64,000 nt of DNA from Neokomagataea anthophila (GTDB taxonomy: Bacteria > Pseudomonadota > Alphaproteobacteria > Acetobacterales > Acetobacteraceae), in contig NZ_JAGRQH010000002.1 in NCBI RefSeq assembly GCF_018122595.1, positions 310,001-374,000 on the forward strand, given 5' to 3'. Under the pieces are notes generated by a model. The model was not told the origin of the DNA and did no database searches. It saw only the letters and a list, made by a program, of their open reading frames with translations. Both the position numbers and the translations under genes were made by a program. The stretch's first letter is position 1. Each line of letters opens with the position of its first letter. Positions 17,092 through 25,771 of this stretch are shown here, one piece after another.

Positions 17092-17865
17092 TTAACGCAC
17101 AGCTTCCGGCACCATAGACCAACTCGGCACGATAAAACTGGCAGGGCACGAATTTTGGTCAAAAGGTGATGACATAAAAGCCCCCGCCTGCGGGAAAGAA
17201 TCCAGCTTTTGTGGATCCAATGTCATCCATATCTGACTCAATACGGCAGCGCCATCCGCCCGCTTACTGCACTGAAACTGCAAACCACGCTCGGCCGTCA
17301 CACCAGAAAGATGCTGAATCTGCGCCAAAACATCATCTCTCTGCACTTTTGAGCCCGCCAAAGACGTCAAATAACGCCCAGCGGCAGACGCCTCAAAACG
17401 CGTACGTAGCGACATCGCCGTCACAAAAAAATCATCCGCTGGATAACCAAAACACTGCACATGCTTCGTATATTCATGCACGACTAACGGGTGCTCAAAA
17501 TGCGGCATAACAGCCGCCAAATCGGCTGCCGTTTCAGGACGAAGCGTCAACGCACCATCGGCCTCACCCAGTAATGCACAGCCCTGCATCCACCATTTCT
17601 GAACAGGAATACCCTGCGCCTCTAAAGAGGACGGCTCAGATGCCCACAAACCATGCAGACCAATCAACGGCGTACGCGGTTGATCCGCAAGGCAATTATG
17701 CCCCGGCTTGTCTGGCAAGCAAAAACCCGGCTGCCATGTCAGCGCTAAAGTATCATGCCGAAAATCACCATGTTCATGGGGCGTCAAAGATGCCTCTTTC
17801 GGCACTGTATTTTGTCCAACACACCCCGCCAGAAACAGCAGAGCTGCATAAACGAACCATTTCAT
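17092..17865 (-). CDS. Ribonuclease T2-family lipoprotein
   Basis: The 257-residue protein has a lipobox (LFLAGC, Cys15), so it is probably anchored in the envelope, unlike the soluble periplasmic RNase I of E. coli. Both active-site regions of the T2 family are recognisable: HGLWAS with His71, and HEYTKHVQC with Glu131, Lys134 and His135. The glycine normally after the second histidine is Val. Its ATG overlaps the stop of the formaldehyde esterase gene (ATGA), making it the third gene of the frmA-fghA unit, an unusual neighbour. Confidence 0.8.
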   Translation of the reverse strand: MKWFVYAALLFLAGCVGQNTVPKEASLTPHEHGDFRHDTLALTWQPGFCLPDKPGHNCLADQPRTPLIGLHGLWASEPSSLEAQGIPVQKWWMQGCALLGEADGALTLRPETAADLAAVMPHFEHPLVVHEYTKHVQCFGYPADDFFVTAMSLRTRFEASAAGRYLTSLAGSKVQRDDVLAQIQHLSGVTAERGLQFQCSKRADGAAVLSQIWMTLDPQKLDSFPQAGAFMSSPFDQNSCPASFIVPSWSMVPEAVR

Positions 17866-18719
17866 CCTAAAAGTCCCCGCGCATGATGCGCCATATGATC
17901 TTCAATCATGCTTTGTATGAACCAATAGGAATGGTCATACGCATCATGCTTCCGAAGCACCAAACTCTGACCCGCACGCTTCGCCGCGCACTCCAAAGCA
18001 TCTGGATTTAAGATATCCAAGAACTCATCTTGCAAACCCTGATCAACCAAAACCGTACCCGGGTGGCACTGCCCTGCATCAAGCAAAGCGCATGGATCAT
18101 AAGCGCGCCATTGTGCACGATCTTCACCCAAATACGCCGTAAAAGCCCGCTCACCCCACGGTATCACGCTCGGCTGCGCAATCGGCGCAAAAGCAGAAAC
18201 GGTTTTCCAACGCTCAGGGAATGTTAGCGCCTGAACCAGCGCGCCCATCCCCCCCATAGAATGCCCCATAATCCCACGGCGCTCACCATCAAAGTGAAAG
18301 AGTGCCTCCGTCACAGCAGGAAGCTCTTCCCCCACATAAGCCGCCATCTGGTAGTGTCGCCGCCACGGTTCCTGCGTAGCATTCAGATAAAAGCCAGCCC
18401 CCGTCCCCAGATCATAACGCTCATCCTCTTCAGGCACATTCGCACCACGCGGTGACGTATCTGGCGCGACCAAAGCAACACCATGCTGCGCGGCAAAACG
18501 CACAGCATTCGCTTTGATCAAAAACGTCTCATGATTACAGGTTAACCCAGCCAACACGTGCACCACAGGCACACGCTGCCCCTCCAAAGCTTCTTTCGGC
18601 AAAAACACCGAAAACTGCGCAGGCAAGCCCAGTGCAGAAGACGCATGGCTTAAAAGCCGAACGGACCCACCGCAGCAACTCTGCTGCTTTAATGTCTCAA
18701 CCGTTGAGGTTGCGGTCAT
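17862..18719 (-). CDS. fghA: S-formylglutathione hydrolase
   Basis: A 285-residue alpha/beta hydrolase that splits S-formylglutathione to formate and glutathione. The nucleophile elbow GHSMGGMGAL, the substrate-side HVLAGLTCNHETF and the catalytic histidine segment HDAYDHSYWFI match the esterase D family. ATG 18719 is chosen for its GGAGG 5 bases upstream; a TTG at 18734 is less likely. It follows the formaldehyde dehydrogenase gene by 15 bases, the usual arrangement of the glutathione-dependent formaldehyde pathway. Confidence 0.93.
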   Translation of the reverse strand: MTATSTVETLKQQSCCGGSVRLLSHASSALGLPAQFSVFLPKEALEGQRVPVVHVLAGLTCNHETFLIKANAVRFAAQHGVALVAPDTSPRGANVPEEDERYDLGTGAGFYLNATQEPWRRHYQMAAYVGEELPAVTEALFHFDGERRGIMGHSMGGMGALVQALTFPERWKTVSAFAPIAQPSVIPWGERAFTAYLGEDRAQWRAYDPCALLDAGQCHPGTVLVDQGLQDEFLDILNPDALECAAKRAGQSLVLRKHDAYDHSYWFIQSMIEDHMAHHARGLLG

Positions 18720-18734
18720 AACAGCCTCCGCCAA

Positions 18735-19850
18735 TCAGAATTCAACAACGGTACGAATGCTTTCGCCCCGTGCCATCATGTCGAAGCCTTCATTAATCCG
18801 CTCAATCGGCAGCTTATGCGTGATCAGACTATCAATATTAATGCGGCCATCCATGTACCAATCCACAATCTTCGGCACATCCGTACGCCCACGTGCGCCA
18901 CCAAAAGCTGAACCAATCCAACGACGGCCCGTCACCAACTGGAAAGGACGCGTGCTAATCTCTTGACCGGCCCCAGCCACACCAATGACGCAGGATACAC
19001 CCCAGCCACGATGCGCACATTCCAGCGCCTGACGCATCAGCGTCACGTTCCCAACGCATTCAAAGGTGTAATCCGCACCACCACCGGTCAACTCAATAAT
19101 ATGCCCAACAAGATCGCCATTTGGCCCAAGATCTTTCGGATTTACAAAATCGGTCATGCCGAATTGACGGGCAATCGCCGCACGCTCTGGGTTCAAATCC
19201 ACCCCGATGATCCGGCCTGCACCAACCATCTTCGCGCCTTGAATAACATTCAGACCAATGCCACCCAAGCCGAACACAACCACCGTCGCGCCCGCCTCAA
19301 CCTGCGCTGTAAACAAAACAGCACCAATACCCGTGGTAACACCGCACCCAATATAGCAGACCTTATCGAACGGCGCGTCTGGACGGATCTTCGCCAAAGC
19401 GATTTCCGGCAGAACCGTATAATTCGCGAAGGTCGAACACCCCATGTAATGCAACACAGGCTGACCGCGGTAAGAAAAACGTGATGTCCCGTCCGGCATC
19501 AGCCCCTTACCCTGCGTCGCCCGGATAGATGTGCAAAGATTAGTCTTTTGTGACAAGCAAGACTTACATTCCCGGCACTCCGGCGTGTAGAGCGGGATCA
19601 CATGATCACCCGGCTTCAGATGCTTCACACCGGCCCCAACCTCACGCACAATTCCCGCACCTTCATGGCCCAAAATGGCAGGGAACAGCCCTTCTGGGTC
19701 CTGACCAGAAAGCGTGTACTTATCCGTATGGCACAGCCCCGTCGCTTTAATTTCGACAAGGACCTCACCATCACGCGGGCCTTCCAACTGCACGGTATCA
19801 ACCTCAAGCGGTTGTCCAGCTTTCAGGGCGATTGCTGCCGTTACGTCCAT
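18735..19850 (-). CDS. frmA: S-(hydroxymethyl)glutathione dehydrogenase (class III alcohol dehydrogenase)
   Basis: The 371-residue zinc enzyme oxidises the formaldehyde-glutathione adduct with NAD. Catalytic zinc ligands are in GLCHTDKYTLSG and LGHEGAG; the structural zinc cysteines are in PECRECKSCLSQKTNLC; the NAD site is FGLGGIGLNVIQGAK. The protein is close to full family identity in all core motifs and in length. It is the first gene of the frmA-fghA-RNase T2 unit, divergent from the bestrophin gene across 106 bases. Acetic acid bacteria meet aldehydes during alcohol oxidation, which fits. Confidence 0.95.
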   Translation of the reverse strand: MDVTAAIALKAGQPLEVDTVQLEGPRDGEVLVEIKATGLCHTDKYTLSGQDPEGLFPAILGHEGAGIVREVGAGVKHLKPGDHVIPLYTPECRECKSCLSQKTNLCTSIRATQGKGLMPDGTSRFSYRGQPVLHYMGCSTFANYTVLPEIALAKIRPDAPFDKVCYIGCGVTTGIGAVLFTAQVEAGATVVVFGLGGIGLNVIQGAKMVGAGRIIGVDLNPERAAIARQFGMTDFVNPKDLGPNGDLVGHIIELTGGGADYTFECVGNVTLMRQALECAHRGWGVSCVIGVAGAGQEISTRPFQLVTGRRWIGSAFGGARGRTDVPKIVDWYMDGRINIDSLITHKLPIERINEGFDMMARGESIRTVVEF

Positions 19851-19956
19851 AATCCTGTCACCTTTTCATACAGGCCAACAAAACTTTGCTGTTAGCCAAA
19901 CCTTCAATTCTTCCGATAACATACACACCATAATGCCACCCTTGAGGAGGGGTCTT

Positions 19957-20832
19957 ATGATTGTTCAGCGTCGCTACGGCTTGATCCAACTTTTCAAAGA
20001 AACCTTACCACCCCTCATTATCCTCGCCTTATGGGATCTGGTGGTCGTCATCCTTTTCCAAGTGTACCATCAAGATTGGATGGAACAACCAACCCTTCCC
20101 ATCTCACTCATGGGGTCAGCACTCGCGCTCTTTTTAGGTATTCGCAATAACGCCGCTTACGCCCGCTGGTGGGAAGGCCGCACCCTTTGGGGCGCCATCA
20201 CCAATAACTGCCGCTCTTTCGGCCGTGAAGCCGCCTCACTCCTCGGTGGTCGCCCTGACCTTGCCCGCGCCATGGCTGCATACCCACACGTCTTACGTGC
20301 AGCCCTTAGAGGTGAAGCAACAGGCGAAGACGTGGCTCGCCTCCTACCCGATAGCATGAAAGCCCCCGTCTTTTCCTGCACAAATGCTCCGAATGCCCTT
20401 TTATATCACATTGGTCTTGGCGTTCGGGACGAAGTCGTAAAGCATAATATTGATGGCGCTGTGCATGGTACCGTTGATCGCATCCTGTCCGATATTGCCA
20501 ACGCACAAGGCGGATTAGAGCGTATCCGCAACACACCACTACCTGTGCAATATTCTCTCTTACCAGAAATCGCCACGCATCTCTTTTGCATCGTCCTGCC
20601 ACTTTCCGCTGTGCAAACCCTCGGCTGGATCACGCCTTTAGGCTCCAGCATTATAGGCGTTTTGTTCCAGATGCTGGATCGTAGCGGCCGTGACCTACAA
20701 GAACCGTTCAACGCGTCCGTTCATGCACTACCCATGGCCACAATGGCCCGCACTATTGAACGTGACCTCCTTCAACCCATTGGAGAACAACCCGGCGCAG
20801 CCTTCACGGTCCAACGTGGCGTCCAGCCATAA
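19957..20832 (+). CDS. Bestrophin-family (YneE-like) anion channel protein
   Basis: ATG 19957 is picked because GAGGAGGGG lies just upstream; it gives 291 residues, normal for bacterial bestrophins. Features are a membrane helix pair near the N terminus (LIILALWDLVVVILFQV, then LMGSALALFLGIRNNAAYARWWEGR with the conserved RxNxAYxRWWE core), a cytosolic helical middle, and the C-terminal PLGSSIIGVLFQMLDRSGRDLQEPF, which contains the family's acidic motif region. These form pentameric chloride or cation channels. Physiological role in this organism unknown. Confidence 0.88.
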   Translation: MIVQRRYGLIQLFKETLPPLIILALWDLVVVILFQVYHQDWMEQPTLPISLMGSALALFLGIRNNAAYARWWEGRTLWGAITNNCRSFGREAASLLGGRPDLARAMAAYPHVLRAALRGEATGEDVARLLPDSMKAPVFSCTNAPNALLYHIGLGVRDEVVKHNIDGAVHGTVDRILSDIANAQGGLERIRNTPLPVQYSLLPEIATHLFCIVLPLSAVQTLGWITPLGSSIIGVLFQMLDRSGRDLQEPFNASVHALPMATMARTIERDLLQPIGEQPGAAFTVQRGVQP

Positions 20833-20886
20833 TGCCTCACCGAAAAACCGGGACAAAAGGTGGATTTTCTGCTATAGGCTTACCTT

Positions 20887-21474
20887 ATGAATACGTTCAA
20901 GACCCCCCAAAAGGGCGGCATGACCGACGAAATGGCACGTGCCGCTGCCGAGAACACCGCTCGCCAGTCCGACCCGGAACAGGTTTCTGACCCGTTTCAG
21001 GAAGGTGACTCCATCGTTTACGCTGCCCATGGTGTAGGACGTGTCGATAAGATCGGCACGGTCGAAGTTGCGGATACCGCAATTGAGATGATCCAGATCT
21101 CCTTCCCCGGCAACCAAATGACGTTGCGTATCCCGCTGGCAAAAGCACGCAAAGCAGGCCTGCGTAAAATCGTCACGCGGGACATTGTTGAAAAAGCAAT
21201 GACGGTCATCAAGGGTAAGCCGCATGTCAGCAAAGGCATGTGGGCCCGCCGCGCCGTCGCGTACCAAGAGAAGATCAACTCTGGTGATCTGATCCAGATT
21301 GCTGAAGTGCTGCGTGACCTGCGCCGCAATGTTGATAGCCTTGACGGCAGCTTCTCCGAGCGCAAATTGTTCGAAGCAGCCCAAGAGCGTTTTGTCGCAG
21401 AAGTCGCGGTTCTTGAGAATAAAGACCCCGCCGCTGTGCTGGACGACCTCAACAAAACCATGAAGGCAGCCTGA
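20887..21474 (+). CDS. carD: CarD-family RNA polymerase-binding regulator
   Basis: The 195-residue protein has the CarD/TRCF Tudor-like RNA polymerase-interaction domain at about 38-100 (FQEGDSIVYAAHGVGRVDKIG, with the usual VYxxHGVG core) and a helical C-terminal domain (WARRAVAYQEKINSGD...) that contacts promoter DNA. In alphaproteobacteria CarD (CdnL) stabilises open complexes at housekeeping and rRNA promoters. The N-terminal 35 residues are polar and probably flexible. It is a single gene 55 bases after the bestrophin gene. Confidence 0.93.
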   Translation: MNTFKTPQKGGMTDEMARAAAENTARQSDPEQVSDPFQEGDSIVYAAHGVGRVDKIGTVEVADTAIEMIQISFPGNQMTLRIPLAKARKAGLRKIVTRDIVEKAMTVIKGKPHVSKGMWARRAVAYQEKINSGDLIQIAEVLRDLRRNVDSLDGSFSERKLFEAAQERFVAEVAVLENKDPAAVLDDLNKTMKAA

Positions 21475-21523
21475 TTTCTTTCACCTCTTAGGCGTAAAAA
21501 TGGACTAAGCCGGTTGAAATTAT

Positions 21524-21583
21524 ACGGCAGTACGGTTTTCATAGCATCCTGTTCGCAGATGTTGCGTTGACCGTACGAGCCGT
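21524..21583. promoter_or_regulatory. Interrupted inverted repeat upstream of the SDR gene
   Basis: ACGGC-A-GTACGGT (21524-21536) is matched by ACCGTAC-GA-GCCGT (21570-21583): 12 complementary bases with small bulges, 33 bases apart. It lies between carD and the dehydrogenase. Possibilities are a carD 3' structure or paired operator half-sites; the sequence does not decide. Confidence 0.3.
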
Positions 21584-21639
21584 CACGGTTTCGCTCCGTT
21601 TTGGACATCAACCACGCTGAAGGATGAGGTGAGTAAACC

Positions 21640-22440
21640 ATGCCCGCCCCTTACAAAGATCGTTTCGCCGGCAAGAAAGTTCTTGTCACAGGTGCATCTC
21701 AGGGTATCGGTGAAGCAACTGCCCTACGCTTCGCTGAAGAAGGCGCTCAGGTTGCCCTGAACGGCCGCAAAGAAGACAAGCTCATTGCTGTCCGCGATAA
21801 GCTGCCAAAGGCATCCGTCGGTGACCACGCTATCGCAACAGGCGATATCTCTAAAGAAGCAGACGTAAAACGCCTGATGCAAAGCAGCATCGAAAGCATG
21901 GGCGGCCTTGACGTTCTGGTCTGTAACGCTGGTTACCAAATCGCGTCTCCATCAGAAGACATCAAGCTGGAAGACTTTGAGGGCGTTATGGCCGTCAACG
22001 TCACCGGTGTCATGCTGCCATGCCGCGAAGCCATTAAGTACTGGCTCGAAAACGGCATTCACGGCGTGATCATCGTGAACTCTTCCGTTCACCAAATCAT
22101 TCCAAAGCCACACTACCTCGGCTACTCAGCATCCAAGGGTGCTGTGGACAACATCGTCCGCACACTGGCTCTCGAATACGCAAGCCGCGGCATCCGCGTA
22201 AACGCCGTTGCTCCTGGCGCGATCGTCACCCCGATCAACATGTCCTGGATCAACGACCCAGAGCAATACAAGAACGTTTCATCACATATCCCGATGAAGC
22301 GCCCGGGTGAAAGCCGCGAAATCGCGGATGCCATCACCTTCTTGGCCGCTGAAGACAGCACCTACATTACGGGCCAAACACTCTTTGTTGATGGCGGCCT
22401 GACACTGTTCGGTGACTTCGAAAAAAACTGGTCTTCGTAA
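21640..22440 (+). CDS. Short-chain dehydrogenase, glucose 1-dehydrogenase-like (NADP-type)
   Basis: The 266-residue Rossmann enzyme has the cofactor motif TGASQGIG (17-24), NAG at about 96-98, catalytic Ser148/149 and Tyr162-Lys166 (YSASK). NGR at 41-43 after the second strand favours NADP over NAD. Overall it resembles the NADP-dependent glucose 1-dehydrogenases reported from Gluconobacter, which make gluconate in the cytosol. Assignment to glucose rather than another polyol or sugar is by resemblance only. GAGGTGAG precedes ATG 21640. It is followed after 4 bases by a receiver-domain gene. Confidence 0.8.
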   Translation: MPAPYKDRFAGKKVLVTGASQGIGEATALRFAEEGAQVALNGRKEDKLIAVRDKLPKASVGDHAIATGDISKEADVKRLMQSSIESMGGLDVLVCNAGYQIASPSEDIKLEDFEGVMAVNVTGVMLPCREAIKYWLENGIHGVIIVNSSVHQIIPKPHYLGYSASKGAVDNIVRTLALEYASRGIRVNAVAPGAIVTPINMSWINDPEQYKNVSSHIPMKRPGESREIADAITFLAAEDSTYITGQTLFVDGGLTLFGDFEKNWSS

Positions 22441-22444
22441 AATT

Positions 22445-22810
22445 ATGATGTCTTCTCGTACGGCACTTGTCGTCGAGGACGACTTCATTATTCGGCTCTG
22501 TTTAACAGAGTACCTTGAGGGCGAAGACTTCATCATCACTGAAGCCTCCGGCCTTGAAGAAGTGGAGGCCATCTTAAAAGATGGCCCCATTTTCGAGATC
22601 CTTATTACAGATTACTACCTAGCCGACGGCACTGGTGCGGACATCGTAAAAACAGCACGAAACCAACATCCATTGCTTCCCGTTGTGTACATAAGTGGCC
22701 ATAATGCCGTACCAGATACTTCTTCACCACTTGCGAAACACATCACCAAACCTTACGCTTTAGAGGATGTACTCAACGCTATAAACGCGTTAACACACCC
22801 ATCTTCCTAA
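22445..22810 (+). CDS. Stand-alone receiver-domain response regulator
   Basis: The 121-residue protein is a single CheY-like receiver and has no output domain. Acidic pair Asp12-Asp13 (VVEDDF), phosphoacceptor Asp56 (ITDYYL), the Ser of YISGHN and Lys of ITKPY are all in place, so it should be phosphorylatable. Two adjacent ATG codons (22445, 22448) could start it. No histidine kinase is nearby. It sits 4 bases after the dehydrogenase and 11 before the TPR protein, so probably co-transcribed. Partner and target are unknown. Confidence 0.85.
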   Translation: MMSSRTALVVEDDFIIRLCLTEYLEGEDFIITEASGLEEVEAILKDGPIFEILITDYYLADGTGADIVKTARNQHPLLPVVYISGHNAVPDTSSPLAKHITKPYALEDVLNAINALTHPSS

Positions 22811-22821
22811 GCGGTGCTTGC

Positions 22822-24432
22822 ATGACAGACCATAATTCATCAACGTCTACTGCATCGCACCCGAATAATAATGTACTTATCACTCAGTGCCACGACGCAC
22901 TTGCAGCCAAAAACTCTGAACAAGCACTGATATTGCTCGGCTCTATACCCGCCACAGCCGAAACATACGCCCTAAAAGGGCATGCTCTTTTTCTCTCAGG
23001 CCAATATAGCCCGGCAGCAACAGCCTTCATTCATGCAAGCCCTACCATCGGGCCTCACGCCATCGCACAATTCTTACCACAGGCCATTGCCCAGCGCCTT
23101 CGCCCCGAATTGCTCCACCTGCTTGATGCCGCAATAGCGCTAACTCCTGAAGACATCCGCCTACTTGAAGCCAAAGCCACCGTTCTTATGGAACTGAACC
23201 GCCTGACCGAGGCGGAACACCTGCTCAAAGAAAGCCTAAACCGTCGGCCGAATAACGATAATACCCTCAATGCCTTGGCCATGGTGTATTCCGAAGCTGG
23301 CCGCTTTGATGAATCTCTCGCCATTCTCAAAACACTGCATAAGCGCGCGCCCGACCAATGGACCCCGCTCTGCAACCTCGCCTGCACCTTAACGAATATC
23401 GGCCGACTAGATGAAGCCGCCAATATTTACCGACGCGCTATTGCCCTCGCACCAAACGAACCAGCCTTACGGCTGAACCACTCCATCACCATGCTAAAAG
23501 CCGGACGCATGGCCCAAGGCTGGGCAGAGCATGAATGGCGCTTTGGCCTTCCCGGTCACACCAGCCTGCCTCAAAATCGCTTACTACCCAGCATTACACC
23601 AACGCTCGACCTAAGCGGAAAACGCATCCTCATCACACAAGAAGAAGGCTTGGGAGATACACTGATGTATCTCCGTTATATTCCGCCTCTCATCCGCACT
23701 GGCGCACGCGTCCATATCTGGGGCACACGCACATTAGCCCCATTGTGCGAACGCATTGAAGGCGTAGACACTGTGCAAGTCGGCGGTGATACCCCCGAAT
23801 ACGATTATCACTGCCCCTTTATTAGCCTACCCCGCGCCTTTTCAGCCACACGAGACGTCATGGGTGCCCCCGTGCCGTACCTCACCACACACACCGACAA
23901 ATCCGCCCAGTGGCAAAAGATTCTACAGCACGACACCAAACTCAAAGTTGGCCTTGTCTGGGGTGGTGGCGTACGCAGTGAAAACTCCATCGCCTACATG
24001 CTGGACCGGAAACGCTCCATGCCACTCAAAGCTCTCAGTCCCCTTGCTGCGTTGCAGGGCATCTCGTTCTATTCCCTGCAAAAAGACGAACCCGCCTACC
24101 AACTCCCTGACTTCCCCGGACACATTACCAATTATATGCCTCAATGCTTTGACATGGATGACACAGCAGCCCTCGTCTCCGCATTGGATATTGTCGTGTC
24201 GGTCGATACATCCATGGTTCATCTGGCTGGCGCTTTAGGCAAACCCGTCATTATGATGGACCGCACCACAAATTGCTGGCGCTGGCTGCAAGACCGTGAA
24301 GACAGCCCGTGGTACCCCAATATGCGCATTGTCCGGCAAACCACATTTCAAGAATGGGGCGATGTTGTCGAGCGTGTCGCTCAATTACTCACCCGCGCTG
24401 TTCATGAAGGCGCTACCAGCATTACACTATAA
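22822..24432 (+). CDS. TPR protein with C-terminal glycosyltransferase-9-like domain
   Basis: In this 536-residue cytosolic protein, residues 10-240 are tetratricopeptide repeats (for example AEHLLKESLNRRPNNDNTLN and AANIYRRAIALAPNEPALRL). Residues 255-530 resemble the GT9/heptosyltransferase-like module often fused to TPRs in alphaproteobacteria: LITQEEGLGDTLMYLRYIP, later DIVVSVDTSMVHLAGALGKP. Such proteins are thought to glycosylate proteins or flagellin, but acceptors are rarely known. No strong Shine-Dalgarno precedes ATG 22822; the gene likely depends on the upstream receiver gene. Confidence 0.8.
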   Translation: MTDHNSSTSTASHPNNNVLITQCHDALAAKNSEQALILLGSIPATAETYALKGHALFLSGQYSPAATAFIHASPTIGPHAIAQFLPQAIAQRLRPELLHLLDAAIALTPEDIRLLEAKATVLMELNRLTEAEHLLKESLNRRPNNDNTLNALAMVYSEAGRFDESLAILKTLHKRAPDQWTPLCNLACTLTNIGRLDEAANIYRRAIALAPNEPALRLNHSITMLKAGRMAQGWAEHEWRFGLPGHTSLPQNRLLPSITPTLDLSGKRILITQEEGLGDTLMYLRYIPPLIRTGARVHIWGTRTLAPLCERIEGVDTVQVGGDTPEYDYHCPFISLPRAFSATRDVMGAPVPYLTTHTDKSAQWQKILQHDTKLKVGLVWGGGVRSENSIAYMLDRKRSMPLKALSPLAALQGISFYSLQKDEPAYQLPDFPGHITNYMPQCFDMDDTAALVSALDIVVSVDTSMVHLAGALGKPVIMMDRTTNCWRWLQDREDSPWYPNMRIVRQTTFQEWGDVVERVAQLLTRAVHEGATSITL

Positions 24433-24491
24433 TGTTCTGATAAAATGTACTTATAATTTCACATTCAAAATATATCGAAAAAGATTCGATC

Positions 24492-25484
24492 ATGCCAAAA
24501 TATAAAGCGCTTCTTTTATCCTCTCTCACCATTTTCCTCTGCGCGGCCTCCCCGCCGCCAAGTATTACGCCCTTCATTAAAAATGGCACATTGGATACGA
24601 GCGATTACAGCTTCGCCCGCGGTGCTTTCCCCGGAGCCACGCCTGAGCAAATAAAGAATTGGAGCAGCATCACAGACTACCTCAAACAATGCTCACAAGA
24701 GGCAACCTATACTGAAGAAACTGCCCTTAAAAAGATTGGAATTTCCACCCACCTCAAAAAAGAAACCTACCAAGACCATATTTGCAGCCAAGTGGACTAT
24801 GCACGCTATAATATCAAAGATTTTAAAACATGGGAGCAGTTTCAAACAGCCTATCAGCGCAGCCTTCCTTATTTCCAAGCCTATAAAATGGCCATTGATG
24901 CCGCTGTTAACGCCACCAACATTCTCCATCGATCCGACGATATCATCGACCAAACCGCCCGCCGCGTCATCCCAGATCAAGTATGGCGCGCCCCAATGCT
25001 TAACGATTTTCAAGAACTCTCTGGCGTCGACCCTGACATCAGAAAAGCCCTCATGGGCCGAGTCTTTCTAACACTCAATACTGTTGACCGGGACAATACG
25101 CGCTGGGCACGACACGTTCTCGAAACAAAAGGCTGGAGCGGCATTCTCAAGGAAGGCCCGCATACCGCTAATACATTATGGTTATTTATCCAACACGCCG
25201 ATGATGACCCCGCCCTTCAAGTCATGACATTGCGGCAAATCGAACCGTTAGCCAAAGCCGGAAAATCATCCAAACCCGACTACGCTCTGATGTATGACCG
25301 CGTCATGCTCGCCACAACAGGAGAGCAACATTACGGCTCTCAACTCTCCTGCCAAAACCACCATTACGCCCCAAGCTCACTCGATGCCGGCGCACAAAAT
25401 CCCAAAACACTCGACGCACGTCGCGCAGAAATGGACCTACCGTCCGAGGCAAAATATATCACCTACCTACCGCCACATTGCTGA
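24492..25484 (+). CDS. Secreted protein with C-terminal DUF6624-like domain
   Basis: A 330-residue protein with a short hydrophobic signal sequence (LLLSSLTIFLCAAS). The C-terminal half has the run GWSGIL, IQHADDDPALQ, YALMYDRVMLATTGEQHYGSQ and LDARRAEMDLPS, which I recognise as the pattern of the DUF6624 family (QHAD and YGTQ-like motifs). The N-terminal part is unfamiliar. Family function is unknown. The gene is more A/T-rich than its neighbours, as are the 60 bases before and 290 after it, which hints at separate ancestry. Confidence 0.6.
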   Translation: MPKYKALLLSSLTIFLCAASPPPSITPFIKNGTLDTSDYSFARGAFPGATPEQIKNWSSITDYLKQCSQEATYTEETALKKIGISTHLKKETYQDHICSQVDYARYNIKDFKTWEQFQTAYQRSLPYFQAYKMAIDAAVNATNILHRSDDIIDQTARRVIPDQVWRAPMLNDFQELSGVDPDIRKALMGRVFLTLNTVDRDNTRWARHVLETKGWSGILKEGPHTANTLWLFIQHADDDPALQVMTLRQIEPLAKAGKSSKPDYALMYDRVMLATTGEQHYGSQLSCQNHHYAPSSLDAGAQNPKTLDARRAEMDLPSEAKYITYLPPHC

Positions 25485-25771
25485 ACGCCTCACACAACGC
25501 ATACGCACAGCCATAATCTGGGCGTATGCATCACTATACTATAAACTCCCTAATACATTCGGATTTTATAGATATCTCTACAGAAATAACTCCCTACAAT
25601 ATGAAATAAAAATCACTTTTTCAAATAATGAAAAATATTTTTCTCGAACGCTTTAGGCATTCTCACCCGCGCGCATATAAAAAAATGCTCTAATATTTTC
25701 GCATATGACGGAACCTCAAGAGAGCCCCACCCTTTTATAAAAACACCCGCCCCGTCTCCGGAGAGCACCCT
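25485..25771. other. AT-rich gap without a gene
   Basis: These 287 bases contain no credible coding frame on either strand. The middle (25560-25700) is markedly A/T-rich and could carry the promoter of the following epimerase gene. A GGAG sits 11 bases before that gene's ATG. I see no hairpin or repeat worth naming. Confidence 0.6.

Noticed and set aside
18963-19484. 173-codon plus-strand frame
   Set aside because: Antisense to frmA, which has every family motif; no ribosome site or similarity.
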